A stretch of 64,000 bases of DNA from Vineibacter terrae (GTDB lineage: Bacteria > Pseudomonadota > Alphaproteobacteria > Reyranellales > Reyranellaceae). Under the pieces are notes generated by a model, which was not told the origin of the DNA, did not search any database, and was given only the letters and a program-made list of their open reading frames with translations. A program made the translations under genes and the position numbers. Below, piece after piece: positions 28,213 through 35,674 of the stretch (position 1 is its first letter; the number at the start of each line of letters is the position of its first letter). The DNA lies in contig NZ_VDUZ01000032.1 in the NCBI RefSeq assembly GCF_008039615.1, positions 1 through 64,000 on the forward strand, read 5' to 3'.

Positions 28213-28433
28213 GATGGGCGCGCCGCCTGGCGGCGGGCCCGTCGGATGCAGGCGCGAAGGCCGCTGACGGCCTGCAGCGCGTCCTTGCCGCGGAGACCAT
28301 CGGCCAGGCAGGTGCCGCCATCGCGTAGCGCCGAGCAGCCGCGCGTGGTGCCGCAGCACATGGCTTGCGCCACCAGCTCGACGGCGTTCCTCGGCAGGCC
28401 ATCCTCATCGAGATTAGTGGGTGCGTCGGCCAT
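28209..28433 (-). CDS. Small phage Cys-rich protein
   Basis: A 74-residue protein with four central cysteines (AMCCGTTRGCSALRDGGTC) and an Arg-rich C-terminus. Function unknown. It overlaps the next gene by ATGA. Confidence 0.5.
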   Translation of the reverse strand: MADAPTNLDEDGLPRNAVELVAQAMCCGTTRGCSALRDGGTCLADGLRGKDALQAVSGLRACIRRARRQAARPS

Positions 28434-28445
28434 GCGGATCCTCCT

Positions 28446-28775
28446 TCAGGCTGCCCGCGCGACCTTGCGCGCGGCGCGGCGCGCCTTCGTCTCGGCGTGC
28501 GGTCCGATGCCGTACAGGCCGAGCTTCCAGAAGCGGGTCGCGAGCGTGTTGGGGTTGATCCCGAAGTGCTGGGCCGTCTCGGCCTTGGTCCGGCCGGGCT
28601 CGGCCATGTACCAGGCGAACATGCGGCGCGTTTCCTCGTGGTGCCGATCCTTCAATGCGGCGCGGCGCAGCGACCTCGTGCGATCGCGGCGAACGTCAAG
28701 CGCGGAGAGCTCGCGGTCGATGATGGCGACGATGTCGATCACCTGCGGCTCATCGTCATGGGCGCGGTCGGTCAT
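28446..28775 (-). CDS. Phage HTH-containing protein
   Basis: A 109-residue basic protein. GRTKAETAQHFGINPNTLAT (about 61-80) reads as a helix-turn-helix resembling those of resolvase or transposase-like DNA-binding domains. It probably binds DNA; the target is unknown. Overlaps the upstream gene by 4 bases. Confidence 0.6.
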   Translation of the reverse strand: MTDRAHDDEPQVIDIVAIIDRELSALDVRRDRTRSLRRAALKDRHHEETRRMFAWYMAEPGRTKAETAQHFGINPNTLATRFWKLGLYGIGPHAETKARRAARKVARAA

Positions 28776-29146
28776 GCGCGTGACTCCTGGCGAGCCTGGA
28801 TGCGGAACACCGGCCGCAGCGGCTTGAGCTTGGTGACGCGATGCGCGCGGCCGACGCCGTCGCGCGACGCCGTGCGTCGGCGCGCCAGCTCGCGGGCGCG
28901 GTCGGCGTAGAGCGCGATCTCGTCGGCGGTGAAGCCGGCGGCCGCGATATGGGCCTCGGTGCAGGCTCCGTCGGCGGCGGCGCACTCGGTCATCACCAGG
29001 GCCATCAGGCGCGCCAGGCCGGCCGCGTCGTGCGGCGCCTCGACCCGGCGGCCACCGACCTGCAGGGTGCGGGCGGTCGGCTGCTCGTGCCAGCCGGCGT
29101 ACCAGAGCGCGTCGGGGATCTGCACGTCCGCCTGCCACTCGGTCAT
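28772..29146 (-). CDS. Phage protein of unknown function
   Basis: A 124-residue protein (MTEWQADVQIPDALWYAGWH) with no recognised domain; the centre is Ala-rich and helical and the C-terminus basic. Coupled to its neighbours by 4-base overlaps. Confidence 0.55.
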   Translation of the reverse strand: MTEWQADVQIPDALWYAGWHEQPTARTLQVGGRRVEAPHDAAGLARLMALVMTECAAADGACTEAHIAAAGFTADEIALYADRARELARRRTASRDGVGRAHRVTKLKPLRPVFRIQARQESRA

Positions 29147-29412
29147 GGCGCGGCCTCGGCTGCGCGGATCGCCTCGCGTGAGCCGATCCAGAGGAGCCCG
29201 GTATCCCGCTCGAAATGCGAGGGCAGCGGATCGTCGGGCTTGAATTTAGTCGACAAGGTTGTCGCGACCGCGTCCTTGGACACCGGCATGTGGGTCGCGA
29301 GGCCGTCGATGCTGACGCGCACTGCAATCATGACCGTACGGGCGCCGCCTTCGTTCAGGAAACGCTGGGCGTCCTGCACGGTGCGGCCGAACTGCGGAGG
29401 GGCGACCGTCAT
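29143..29412 (-). CDS. Small phage protein of unknown function
   Basis: An 89-residue protein (MTVAPPQFGRTVQDAQRFLN). No family was recognised. The ATG overlaps the stop of a 33-codon reading frame upstream. Confidence 0.55.
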   Translation of the reverse strand: MTVAPPQFGRTVQDAQRFLNEGGARTVMIAVRVSIDGLATHMPVSKDAVATTLSTKFKPDDPLPSHFERDTGLLWIGSREAIRAAEAAP

Positions 29413-29510
29413 CGCAGGCGCGCCGTCCAGCGCGGCAGGTGGATGGCCAGCCAGCGGCAGATCATGCCGATGCCGGTGACGAGGCCGATGAGGGCGAGCG
29501 CCGTGTCCAT
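29409..29510 (-). CDS. Very small phage membrane peptide (33 aa)
   Basis: A 33-residue reading frame, MDTALALIGLVTGIGMICRW then LAIHLPRWTARLR, forming a single membrane helix with a basic C-terminus. Its TGA overlaps the ATG of the next gene (ATGA), the same coupling used throughout the operon, and it fills an otherwise empty slot, which supports expression. Function unknown. Confidence 0.45.
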   Translation of the reverse strand: MDTALALIGLVTGIGMICRWLAIHLPRWTARLR

Positions 29511-29513
29511 GGG

Positions 29514-29666
29514 TCACAGCCCTCGGCAGCGGCGCCAGCGTGGGCAGCCGTTGATCAGGCACATCTTCGAACCGCAGTGCGGGCGCGGCTCGAGCAGGGC
29601 GCGCAGGCGCGCGTGCAGGTTCCGGACGCGATCGAGGAGCGCGAGAAGGCGGCGCGTCATGGTCAT
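29514..29666 (-). CDS. Small basic phage peptide (50 aa)
   Basis: A 50-residue Arg/Cys-rich reading frame (MTMTRRLLALLDRVRNLHAR, with later CGSKMC and NGCPRWRRC). Start overlaps the upstream stop as TGATG; the gap to the 33-aa frame is 3 bases. The cysteines may bind zinc. Existence rests on position and coupling only. Confidence 0.4.
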   Translation of the reverse strand: MTMTRRLLALLDRVRNLHARLRALLEPRPHCGSKMCLINGCPRWRRCRGL

Positions 29667-29968
29667 CACCGCGCCGTCGCCAGCTGCGCCAGCGCGCCGA
29701 ACGCGACCTGGCCGGCGTCGGAGACGCCGTCCAGCGCATCGGTGAGCGCGACGCGGTCGCCCGTGGCCAGGGCCAGGTCGAGCGCCCTGGTCGCGTCGCG
29801 CAGCAGGGCGCTCAGCTTGCTCACCTCGAGCGCCAGGCGCTGGCCGGCCTCGGTCTGCGGCCAGGGGCCGATCAGCAGCGCGATGCCCGGGCGGGCGTAG
29901 GCCGGCACGTGGCGAACGGCGTTCGCCACGGCCGGATCGACGAGGAGACGGGGCAGGGTGTCAGGCAT
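29666..29968 (-). CDS. First gene of the leftward early operon, unknown function
   Basis: A 100-residue helical protein (MPDTLPRLLVDPAVANAVRH). ATG at 29968 has GAGG six bases upstream; a GTG start at 29995 would collide with the operator region. As the promoter-proximal gene under repressor control it is probably expressed early after induction. No family recognised. Confidence 0.6.
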   Translation of the reverse strand: MPDTLPRLLVDPAVANAVRHVPAYARPGIALLIGPWPQTEAGQRLALEVSKLSALLRDATRALDLALATGDRVALTDALDGVSDAGQVAFGALAQLATAR

Positions 29969-29999
29969 TGGCAACCTCGCGTTTAAGGTTTCCACTATG

Positions 30000-30016
30000 G
30001 TTGCCAGAATGGCAAC
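30000..30016. promoter_or_regulatory. Phage operator, left site 1
   Basis: GTTGCCAGAATGGCAAC is a perfect 7-bp inverted repeat with 3-base centre, identical in both arms to the site at 31435. It lies 32 bases before the first leftward gene, where a repressor would block the early promoter. Confidence 0.8.
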
Positions 30017-30033
30017 TCATTGGCAACGAGAAA

Positions 30034-30050
30034 GTTGCCGGAATGGAAAC
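30034..30050. promoter_or_regulatory. Phage operator, left site 2 (imperfect)
   Basis: GTTGCCGGAATGGAAAC matches the GTTGCCA-N3-TGGCAAC consensus at 12 of 14 positions and lies 34 bases from left site 1. A further half-site TGGCAAC is at 30021-30027. Confidence 0.65.
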
Positions 30051-30136
30051 GGAACGAGATTACGGCAGCTTCAGCCGCTGGCGGCGGGCTGGTGTCTAGT
30101 CTTTTGTCGGCGTGAGGCTAATACAACCGGCGCGAT

Positions 30137-30679
30137 TCAGACGGTGCCCTGGCGCCACAGGGTCTCGGCCAACTGCAGGCAGAAGGCATCGAATTCCTGC
30201 TGGTCACGGACGAACTTGTGCACGCCGGTCTTCGACCGGATGCGCCAGCCGGCTCCTTCCGAGGTGATCTCGACGCCTTCGCGCTGCAGGAAGGCGCGGG
30301 CATCAGACGCGGTCATCGGCGCGGCGGTCGGCCAAGTGCTGGTGTGCGCGGTCCGTGCGTCCGGCGAGGCTTCGGCGTTGGCTGCGCTCGGCGCCGCCGG
30401 CGCCGCCGCCTGGTGGTGAGCCAGCCGGCCGAGATAGTGCAGCTGATCAACGATCGCCTTGACGCCGTCGGCTTCAGCCTTGGCCTGCTGCTCGCGCGCC
30501 TGCCGCACGGCGCCGGCGATGTTGCCACCGGCCAGCAGCACACAGCCCGACAGGAAGAGCGTGCCGGTCAACATCAGGTCGGGGATGCTGGCGATGCCCT
30601 TGTTGGCGATGGCATTCATCGTCGCCATGAAGCCCCATGCCAGTGAAAGGCAGATGAGGATGATGCCGGCGGGGAGCAT
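30137..30679 (-). CDS. Prophage membrane protein cotranscribed with the repressor
   Basis: A 180-residue protein with two N-terminal membrane helices (about 3-25 and 38-58), a charged helix, an Ala/Pro linker and a C-terminal cytoplasmic domain (SDARAFLQREGVEI, GWRIRSKTGVHKFVRDQQEF). It follows the repressor gene by 47 bases on the same strand, so it should be expressed in the lysogen, the position of lambda rexAB and other exclusion genes. An alternative TTG start lies at 30715. No family recognised; an immunity or exclusion role is inference. Confidence 0.65.
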   Translation of the reverse strand: MLPAGIILICLSLAWGFMATMNAIANKGIASIPDLMLTGTLFLSGCVLLAGGNIAGAVRQAREQQAKAEADGVKAIVDQLHYLGRLAHHQAAAPAAPSAANAEASPDARTAHTSTWPTAAPMTASDARAFLQREGVEITSEGAGWRIRSKTGVHKFVRDQQEFDAFCLQLAETLWRQGTV

Positions 30680-30726
30680 GGACAGGCTCTTTTTTTGAGA
30701 GGACGTCGTTTGCAAACGCTACAGGA

Positions 30727-31368
30727 TCAAACCAGCTTGCGGTAGTGATCGACGGCAACACCGACGATGTGGCCACGGTTGTCGGACGTGATCGTGAGCG
30801 TGGGCCAATCGCTGTTCAACGGCACCAGCTCGACCACCTGCTGGCCCGGGCGGCCGGCGCTCTTGAGGCGGTAGCGCTTGAATGTCGCCTGCTGGTCGCG
30901 CTCGAGCTTGGCTACGACGTAGCGACCGGGCACGGCTTCCATGTCGGGGTCGACGATGATCACATCGCCCTCGCGAAATTCGGGCAGCATGCTGTCGCCC
31001 TCGATACGCAGCGCGAAAGCGCGGGGACCGACCTTGCGCCAGGTCGGCACATGCTCGACGACGGGGTGGGGGTCGGTGACCTCCGTCCAGTGGCCGGCGC
31101 GCACCGAATCCAAAAGCGGCACCATCTGGGCGGGGGTTATCTCGCGGTCATCGGGGGCCGTGCCGGGCGGCTGCAGAAGCTTGTCGGCGGTCGTGTCGAG
31201 CGCGCTCGCGAGTCGGCGAAGCCAGGGCACGGTCAGGCCACGCTGGCCGCTCTCCAGCCGCGAGACCTGTCCCTTGGTCGTGCGGGCACCGGCGGCGAGC
31301 TGCTCCAGGGTCAGGCCGCGGAATTGCCGCCACGCGCCCAGGTAGTTGGTCGGCTTCGGTTTGGCCAT
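30727..31368 (-). CDS. Prophage repressor, XRE HTH plus S24 (LexA-type) protease domain
   Basis: A 213-residue CI-like repressor. Residues about 15-60 form an XRE HTH (LEQLAAGARTTKGQVSRLES). The C-terminal S24 domain has an Ala91-Gly92 cleavage site (SVRAGHW), nucleophile Ser126 (EGDSMLPE) and Lys164; spacing of 35 and 38 residues nearly equals that of LexA, so RecA-stimulated self-cleavage and SOS induction are expected. Start MAKPKPTN at 31368 lies 8 bases from an operator; a longer frame to 31413 would run through that operator. Confidence 0.93.
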   Translation of the reverse strand: MAKPKPTNYLGAWRQFRGLTLEQLAAGARTTKGQVSRLESGQRGLTVPWLRRLASALDTTADKLLQPPGTAPDDREITPAQMVPLLDSVRAGHWTEVTDPHPVVEHVPTWRKVGPRAFALRIEGDSMLPEFREGDVIIVDPDMEAVPGRYVVAKLERDQQATFKRYRLKSAGRPGQQVVELVPLNSDWPTLTITSDNRGHIVGVAVDHYRKLV

Positions 31369-31376
31369 GCCCCAGT

Positions 31377-31393
31377 GTTGCCGGGTTGGCAAC
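31377..31393. promoter_or_regulatory. Phage operator, right site 3
   Basis: GTTGCCGGGTTGGCAAC has 6-bp perfect outer arms of the operator consensus and lies immediately upstream of the repressor ATG, fitting autoregulation. Confidence 0.75.
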
Positions 31394-31395
31394 GT

Positions 31396-31425
31396 TTGGA
31401 CAGACGCCAACATGGCAACTAAATC
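31396..31425 (+). promoter_or_regulatory. Candidate rightward early promoter
   Basis: TTGGAC (31396-31401) and TAAATC (31420-31425), 18 bases apart, lie between operators and just before the Cro-like gene. The operator at 31403-31419 would fill its spacer, so repressor binding should occlude RNA polymerase. Confidence 0.45.
31403..31419. promoter_or_regulatory. Phage operator, right site 2
   Basis: GACGCCAACATGGCAAC matches the 14 fixed positions of the consensus at 12. It lies between the other two right-hand sites (start-to-start distances 26 and 32 bases). Confidence 0.65.
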
Positions 31426-31434
31426 TTGACTGAG

Positions 31435-31451
31435 GTTGCCAATATGGCAAC
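31435..31451. promoter_or_regulatory. Phage operator, right site 1
   Basis: GTTGCCAATATGGCAAC is a perfect copy of the consensus. It overlaps the start codon (31444) of the Cro-like gene and its Shine-Dalgarno, so bound repressor would block transcription of the rightward early genes. Confidence 0.8.
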
Positions 31452-31728
31452 CATAGGCGCCGCCATGCCAAGCCTAGCCGACCACCTCGCCCAAACCCGC
31501 GAAAAGCAGGCCGCGTTCGCACGCCGCGCCGGTCTCTCCCGTGCGCAGCTGAGCCGCGTGCTCAGCGGCAAGCGGCCGCCGACTGTCGATGTTGTGGACA
31601 AGGTCGAGGCCGCGACCAACGGCGTGGTCACGGCCAACGACCTGTTCGCCGCGTACAGGGCAGCGCGCGCCGCCCTGCAGGCGGGGACCGGAGCAGGCGA
31701 GGCTATGCCCATCATGGAGGGCGGCTGA
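31444..31728 (+). CDS. Cro-like HTH regulator
   Basis: A 94-residue protein divergent from the repressor. It has an XRE-type HTH, HLAQTREKQAAFARRAGLSR to LSRVLSGKRPPTVD (about residues 12-50). ATG at 31444 has GAGG at 8 bases; an internal ATG at 31465 is an alternative if transcription starts late. By position it is the Cro counterpart that would compete with the repressor. Its stop overlaps the next start (TGATG). Confidence 0.8.
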   Translation: MATIGAAMPSLADHLAQTREKQAAFARRAGLSRAQLSRVLSGKRPPTVDVVDKVEAATNGVVTANDLFAAYRAARAALQAGTGAGEAMPIMEGG

Positions 31729-32213
31729 TGTCCGTCATGCTGGAATTGTCGCGCAGGCCTGCGGATGGCGCACCATCGGCCGACGCTGTGCCCGGCGAGG
31801 ATGTCATCCGACAGCGCGTGGCCGACGGCCTGCGGCTCTATGTCGGCACCGGACGCCGGTACTCGATGCGGGCTGTGGGCGAGGCAACGCGGATCCCGGA
31901 ACCGACGCTCAAGGATTACCGCAGCGGCGCGATCGTGATGCCGGTGTCGCGGTTCGTGCAGCTGGCAGCGGTGCTGCCCGCTGGCTTCGCTGACCAGGTG
32001 CTGGCGCCGGCCGGCCTGGCGGTGCTCGACCGCGCCGGCGAGCGCGCCGCCGACGATCATGCCCTGGCTGCCGACGTCGCGACGGCGTTGCAGGGGCTGG
32101 CCGAGGCGCTGCGCGACGGCCGCATCGATCACCGCGAGCGCGCCGTGCTGGCGCCGCTGGCGCGCGACATCGGCCAGCAGCTGCTGGCCTTCGCCGAGGG
32201 CGCGACATCATGA
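31728..32213 (+). CDS. Phage regulatory protein, CII-like
   Basis: A 161-residue protein with a central HTH-like segment (YSMRAVGEATRIPEPTLKDY, about 45-64) and a helical C-terminus (LRDGRIDHRERAVLAPLARD) reminiscent of phage CII-type activators of the CP76 kind. Position right after the Cro-like gene matches cII. The family call is by resemblance only. Confidence 0.55.
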   Translation: MSVMLELSRRPADGAPSADAVPGEDVIRQRVADGLRLYVGTGRRYSMRAVGEATRIPEPTLKDYRSGAIVMPVSRFVQLAAVLPAGFADQVLAPAGLAVLDRAGERAADDHALAADVATALQGLAEALRDGRIDHRERAVLAPLARDIGQQLLAFAEGATS

Positions 32214-33466
32214 GCACCAACCTGCCGCGCCTGCTGCGCGATGTCGGCCGCGCGCTGTCGGGCCAGCTCGAGGCGCTGCGCCGTGACATCGCGGCACTGC
32301 ATTCGATGGAGGGCATGAAACGTAAGCCCCGCCGCGTGGAACGGGCCGTGCCGAAGCGCCAGCCGCACGCGCCGCGCAAGGCGCGCCAGCAGCGGCCGAT
32401 CGCCTGGCTCGACGAGGCGCGCCGGCTCTACGAGGCCGAGGGCCTGGACAAGCGCGACATCGCGCGCGCGGTCGGCGTCACGCCCGAGCGTATCCGGCAG
32501 GTGATCAAGAAGTTCAAATGGCGCGCGGCGCGGCCACCGGCTGTCGCCCGGGCTGAAGCGCCGGTGCCCGAGCGTCGGCCTCGGACCGGCAAGAAATCGG
32601 CGGCGGGTGGCTCTGCCCGTAAGGGCGAGCAACCGGCGGAGGATGGAGAACGGCTGGCTGTCGCTGCAGCGGCTCCAGCGGCATCCGAAGCCGGCCCGGC
32701 TACGCCCACCGCCGAACGTCATGCCAGAAAGCGCGGGCCCGGGACGGGCGATCCCGCCACCCAAGAGGTAGCCCCGGCCGAAGTGAAAGGCTCGGCGCCT
32801 ATTCGCAAGATCGCCGGCGGCGTGGGAAGGACGCAGACACGCCTGACGGAGAAGGCCCCTCGCGGCGCGGCGCGCCGGGACCGGGACGCTTTGGTGGCGC
32901 GCGGATCGCGCCACACCGAGCAATCGGGTGCTGGTAGTGCAGGGGATGCCGGTGTAGCGCCCGGCCCGGCGATGCTGACGCGACAGGCCGAGAAGGCCGA
33001 GCGCGATGCGCGGTTCCGCGCGATGTGGGAGGGCGGGACCTCCTATAGCGAGCTGCGCGCCGCGTTCGGCCTGGTCAGCCATCATGCTGTGCTGATCAAG
33101 GCCGTGAAGATGGGCCTGGCGGCGCGGCCGGGCGAACGGCCACCGGTGGCCGGCCGGCGCACATCCAGCAGCATGGTGATGCTGCTGGAGAAAAGGCGCG
33201 CCGACGAGGAGCGGCTCGCCGCCGCGACGTCGACTTCGGACGTTGTGGCCGCGGCCAGGCTGTACCTGCAGCGCAAGGGCGTCGTGATCTACGCGGCCTC
33301 GGTGGTCGACGGCCCCGCGGCCGCACCCGAGACGCTGAAGGTCGATGGCCGCGCGATGTCGCCACAGGAAATGGTCGGCATCGCGGTCAAGCGCGGGTTC
33401 GATCCCACGCAGATCCAGCCGCTGCTGCGCCGGTCGACGACTGAAGCCGCGGTGGCGGCGTCATGA
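32210..33466 (+). CDS. Phage regulator with two helix-turn-helix segments and a long linker
   Basis: A 418-residue protein. An HTH at about 66-105 (EARRLYEAEGLDKRDIARAV, GVTPERIRQVIKKFKW) and a second at about 260-305 (FRAMWEGGTSYSELRAAFGL) are separated by ~150 residues of low-complexity Ala/Arg/Pro/Glu sequence. The C-terminal ~100 residues are unassigned. It may be a DNA-binding early regulator; no family was recognised. ATGA overlaps on both sides. Confidence 0.6.
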   Translation: MSTNLPRLLRDVGRALSGQLEALRRDIAALHSMEGMKRKPRRVERAVPKRQPHAPRKARQQRPIAWLDEARRLYEAEGLDKRDIARAVGVTPERIRQVIKKFKWRAARPPAVARAEAPVPERRPRTGKKSAAGGSARKGEQPAEDGERLAVAAAAPAASEAGPATPTAERHARKRGPGTGDPATQEVAPAEVKGSAPIRKIAGGVGRTQTRLTEKAPRGAARRDRDALVARGSRHTEQSGAGSAGDAGVAPGPAMLTRQAEKAERDARFRAMWEGGTSYSELRAAFGLVSHHAVLIKAVKMGLAARPGERPPVAGRRTSSSMVMLLEKRRADEERLAAATSTSDVVAAARLYLQRKGVVIYAASVVDGPAAAPETLKVDGRAMSPQEMVGIAVKRGFDPTQIQPLLRRSTTEAAVAAS

Positions 33467-33801
33467 CATGCGAGCCTTACACCGTGCGTGTGCGGCACGG
33501 GCTGGAATTCACGGACGGCCGGCCGATCGGCGTGGTGTACTTGGTCGACCGGCGCGATCCGCTGGTTGAGATCACGCACGCGCTGCCGGTCTGCGAGGCG
33601 CATGTCCTGGCGTCCGCCCTGTGCTTTGCGTCGGCTATCGGCATGGACCCGGTCAGAGCGCAGGTCCGCGACCGCGACGGGCATGTCATCGAGGTGACGA
33701 TGCCGGAGGCCGCGGTCGCGCCGGCGGTCCTTACGATCTACCGGCACGCCGACGCGGCCTCCATCCTGGCAGCCGGCAGTCATCGCGAGGCGTCGGCATG
33801 A
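33463..33801 (+). CDS. Phage protein of unknown function
   Basis: A 112-residue protein (MTCEPYTVRVRHGLEFTDGR), probably beta-rich at the N-terminus. No domain recognised. Overlaps both neighbours by 4 bases. Confidence 0.6.
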   Translation: MTCEPYTVRVRHGLEFTDGRPIGVVYLVDRRDPLVEITHALPVCEAHVLASALCFASAIGMDPVRAQVRDRDGHVIEVTMPEAAVAPAVLTIYRHADAASILAAGSHREASA

Positions 33802-34100
33802 GCAGCCCGGCGCCAATTCTCGAAGTGTCGCGCTCGCATGACGGCTACGTGCTGATCATCGACGCGGCTGGCACGCTGCAGTGGCGGTTGAAGCCATGGG
33901 CGGCGGAACGCCTGGCGCAGGCGATCACGTCCGATTTCGTCAGCAATGCGAATGTCTGCTGGGGATTGACCGTGGTCGGTTGCGACGACGCGAACGTGAC
34001 ACATCAGTTCGCCTGGCCACGTCATCGCGCCGAGCAGGCCGTGCTCGACCTGGTCCGCAACGCGGCGCTGTGCCGCCTGCATCCAGGAGCAGAGCAATGA
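33798..34100 (+). CDS. Phage protein of unknown function
   Basis: A 100-residue protein (MSSPAPILEVSRSHDGYVLI) with conserved-looking LKPWAAERLAQAI and VTHQFAWPRHRAEQAVLDL. No family recognised. Translationally coupled to neighbours. Confidence 0.6.
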   Translation: MSSPAPILEVSRSHDGYVLIIDAAGTLQWRLKPWAAERLAQAITSDFVSNANVCWGLTVVGCDDANVTHQFAWPRHRAEQAVLDLVRNAALCRLHPGAEQ

Positions 34101-34309
34101 CGCCGCCGCCCTCGATCCAGGCGCTGATCGACGCGGTGCCGCGCGTAGCGGTCGCCGCGGCCGCGGCGCGCCTGGCGCTGTGGTACGGCACGCCGGTCGT
34201 GCCCACGGTCGAGGGCAAGTGGCGCATTCGCGGCTGCGCGCTGAGCGACGACGAGCTGGTCGACCGCTACCGGCTCAAATGCGCCCGCATCTGGCAGGGG
34301 ATCGGGTGA
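34097..34309 (+). CDS. Small phage protein of unknown function
   Basis: A 70-residue protein (MTPPPSIQALIDAVPRVAVA) placed before the primase; its stop overlaps the primase ATG. No domain recognised. Confidence 0.55.
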   Translation: MTPPPSIQALIDAVPRVAVAAAAARLALWYGTPVVPTVEGKWRIRGCALSDDELVDRYRLKCARIWQGIG

Positions 34310-35421
34310 TGCGCACCGACCGCCGATCCGAATACGCCGAACGCGCCGCGGCGGTACGCGAGCGGCTGCTGCCGTCCGAGGTGATCGGGCGAAGCGTCGC
34401 GCTGAAGCGGAAGGGACGCGACTTCGCCGGGCTGTGCCCGTTCCATGTCGAGAAGACACCGTCGTTTTGGGTGCTCAATGGCAAGCGCTTCTTCCATTGC
34501 TTCGGCTGCGGCTCGAACGGCGACGTGATCGACTTCGTGCAGCGCCACTACGGCAGGACGTTCGTCGAGGCGCTCGAGCTGCTCGAGGCTGAATCGGGTC
34601 TGCAGCGCCTGTCCACCATGACGGCGGCGCAGCGCGTGGAGCTGGATGAGGAGACGCGCGCGCGCCGCGCGGCACGCGAGGCGGCGGCACGGGAGGAGGC
34701 GGAGCGCAAGGCGCGCACGGTCAAGGGCATCGCGCGCGCGGTGCAGGCGATCGAGCGGGGCGGGCCGGTCGACCTGTACCTGCGCGGCCGCGCGCTGGTG
34801 CCGCCGGCGTCGTACGGCATCGGCGATCCCGACGTGAACGCCGGCTGGCCCACGGACCTCGGTTACCACCCGCGGGTCTGGCATCCCTATGCCCAGGCGC
34901 ACCATCCCGCGATGGTGGCGGCGATTCGTGGGCCGGACGGTGCGCTGTGGGCCGTGCACGTGACGTTCCTGGTGTTGGCCGACCGCGGCGCCTGGCTCAA
35001 GGCGGCGTTCACCGATCCGTCTTGGAGCAAGCTGGTGTTCGGCAGCTTCGCCCGGGACAGTGCCGTCAGCGACAACAGGATCGGCGGCTGCATCAGGCTG
35101 GGCGAGCCGGCCGAGGCGATGACGGGCGGCGAGGGCATCGAGACGACGCTCAGCTGCATGCAGATCTGGCGCCGCGCCGGCATCTGCTTCGTCAGTTCGG
35201 GCAACATGCCCAATGTCGATCTCCCATTCGGCTGCAGGGATTTCATCTACGGCGCCGACAAGGATGTCAGGCGCCAAGGCGAGCGGTGGGCCTGGCGCGC
35301 GGCGCAGCGCAACAGCCTGGCGCGCCGCGTCGTCGTGCAGGTGCCGCGCCTGCTCGATCTCAAGTGCGACTTCAACGATGTCGTGCGTCGCGCGGCCGCG
35401 ATGGAAGGCGAGGTGGCATGA
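34309..35421 (+). CDS. Phage DNA primase (CHC2 zinc finger plus Toprim-like domain)
   Basis: A 370-residue DnaG-type primase fragment. The CHC2 zinc finger has Cys43, His46, Cys64 and Cys67 (LCPFHVEKTPSF, then FHCFGCGSNGDVIDFV). A charged helix joins it to a Toprim-like domain with TGGEGIETTLS (catalytic Glu) and YGADKDVRRQG (Asp pair). It synthesises primers for phage replication, probably with the ATPase encoded at 36.9 kb. Start at 34309 overlaps the previous stop. Confidence 0.9.
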   Translation: MRTDRRSEYAERAAAVRERLLPSEVIGRSVALKRKGRDFAGLCPFHVEKTPSFWVLNGKRFFHCFGCGSNGDVIDFVQRHYGRTFVEALELLEAESGLQRLSTMTAAQRVELDEETRARRAAREAAAREEAERKARTVKGIARAVQAIERGGPVDLYLRGRALVPPASYGIGDPDVNAGWPTDLGYHPRVWHPYAQAHHPAMVAAIRGPDGALWAVHVTFLVLADRGAWLKAAFTDPSWSKLVFGSFARDSAVSDNRIGGCIRLGEPAEAMTGGEGIETTLSCMQIWRRAGICFVSSGNMPNVDLPFGCRDFIYGADKDVRRQGERWAWRAAQRNSLARRVVVQVPRLLDLKCDFNDVVRRAAAMEGEVA

Positions 35422-35672
35422 ACCATGACCCGGACATCGAGGCCGATGACCGCGTCTGTGTCGTCGGATGGCACAAGCGGCCGATCTTCATCCTGGCCGT
35501 GGGGTTCGACACGGCACCGCCCGCGATCTGCATCCACCTCGACGCGGACACGGCGTGGGGCTCCTTCCTTGGCTGCGTCAGCAGGGGCAGGCCGGTCACC
35601 TGTCGCTACGGCGAGCTGGAGCGCGGCTGGCATCCCGACAGGGGCTTCACGTTCTTGGATCCGGAGGATTAA
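35418..35672 (+). CDS. Small phage protein of unknown function
   Basis: An 84-residue protein (MNHDPDIEADDRVCVVGWHK) coupled to the primase by an ATGA overlap. Its stop follows a GGAGG that serves the next gene. No family recognised. Confidence 0.55.
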   Translation: MNHDPDIEADDRVCVVGWHKRPIFILAVGFDTAPPAICIHLDADTAWGSFLGCVSRGRPVTCRYGELERGWHPDRGFTFLDPED

Positions 35673-35674
35673 TC

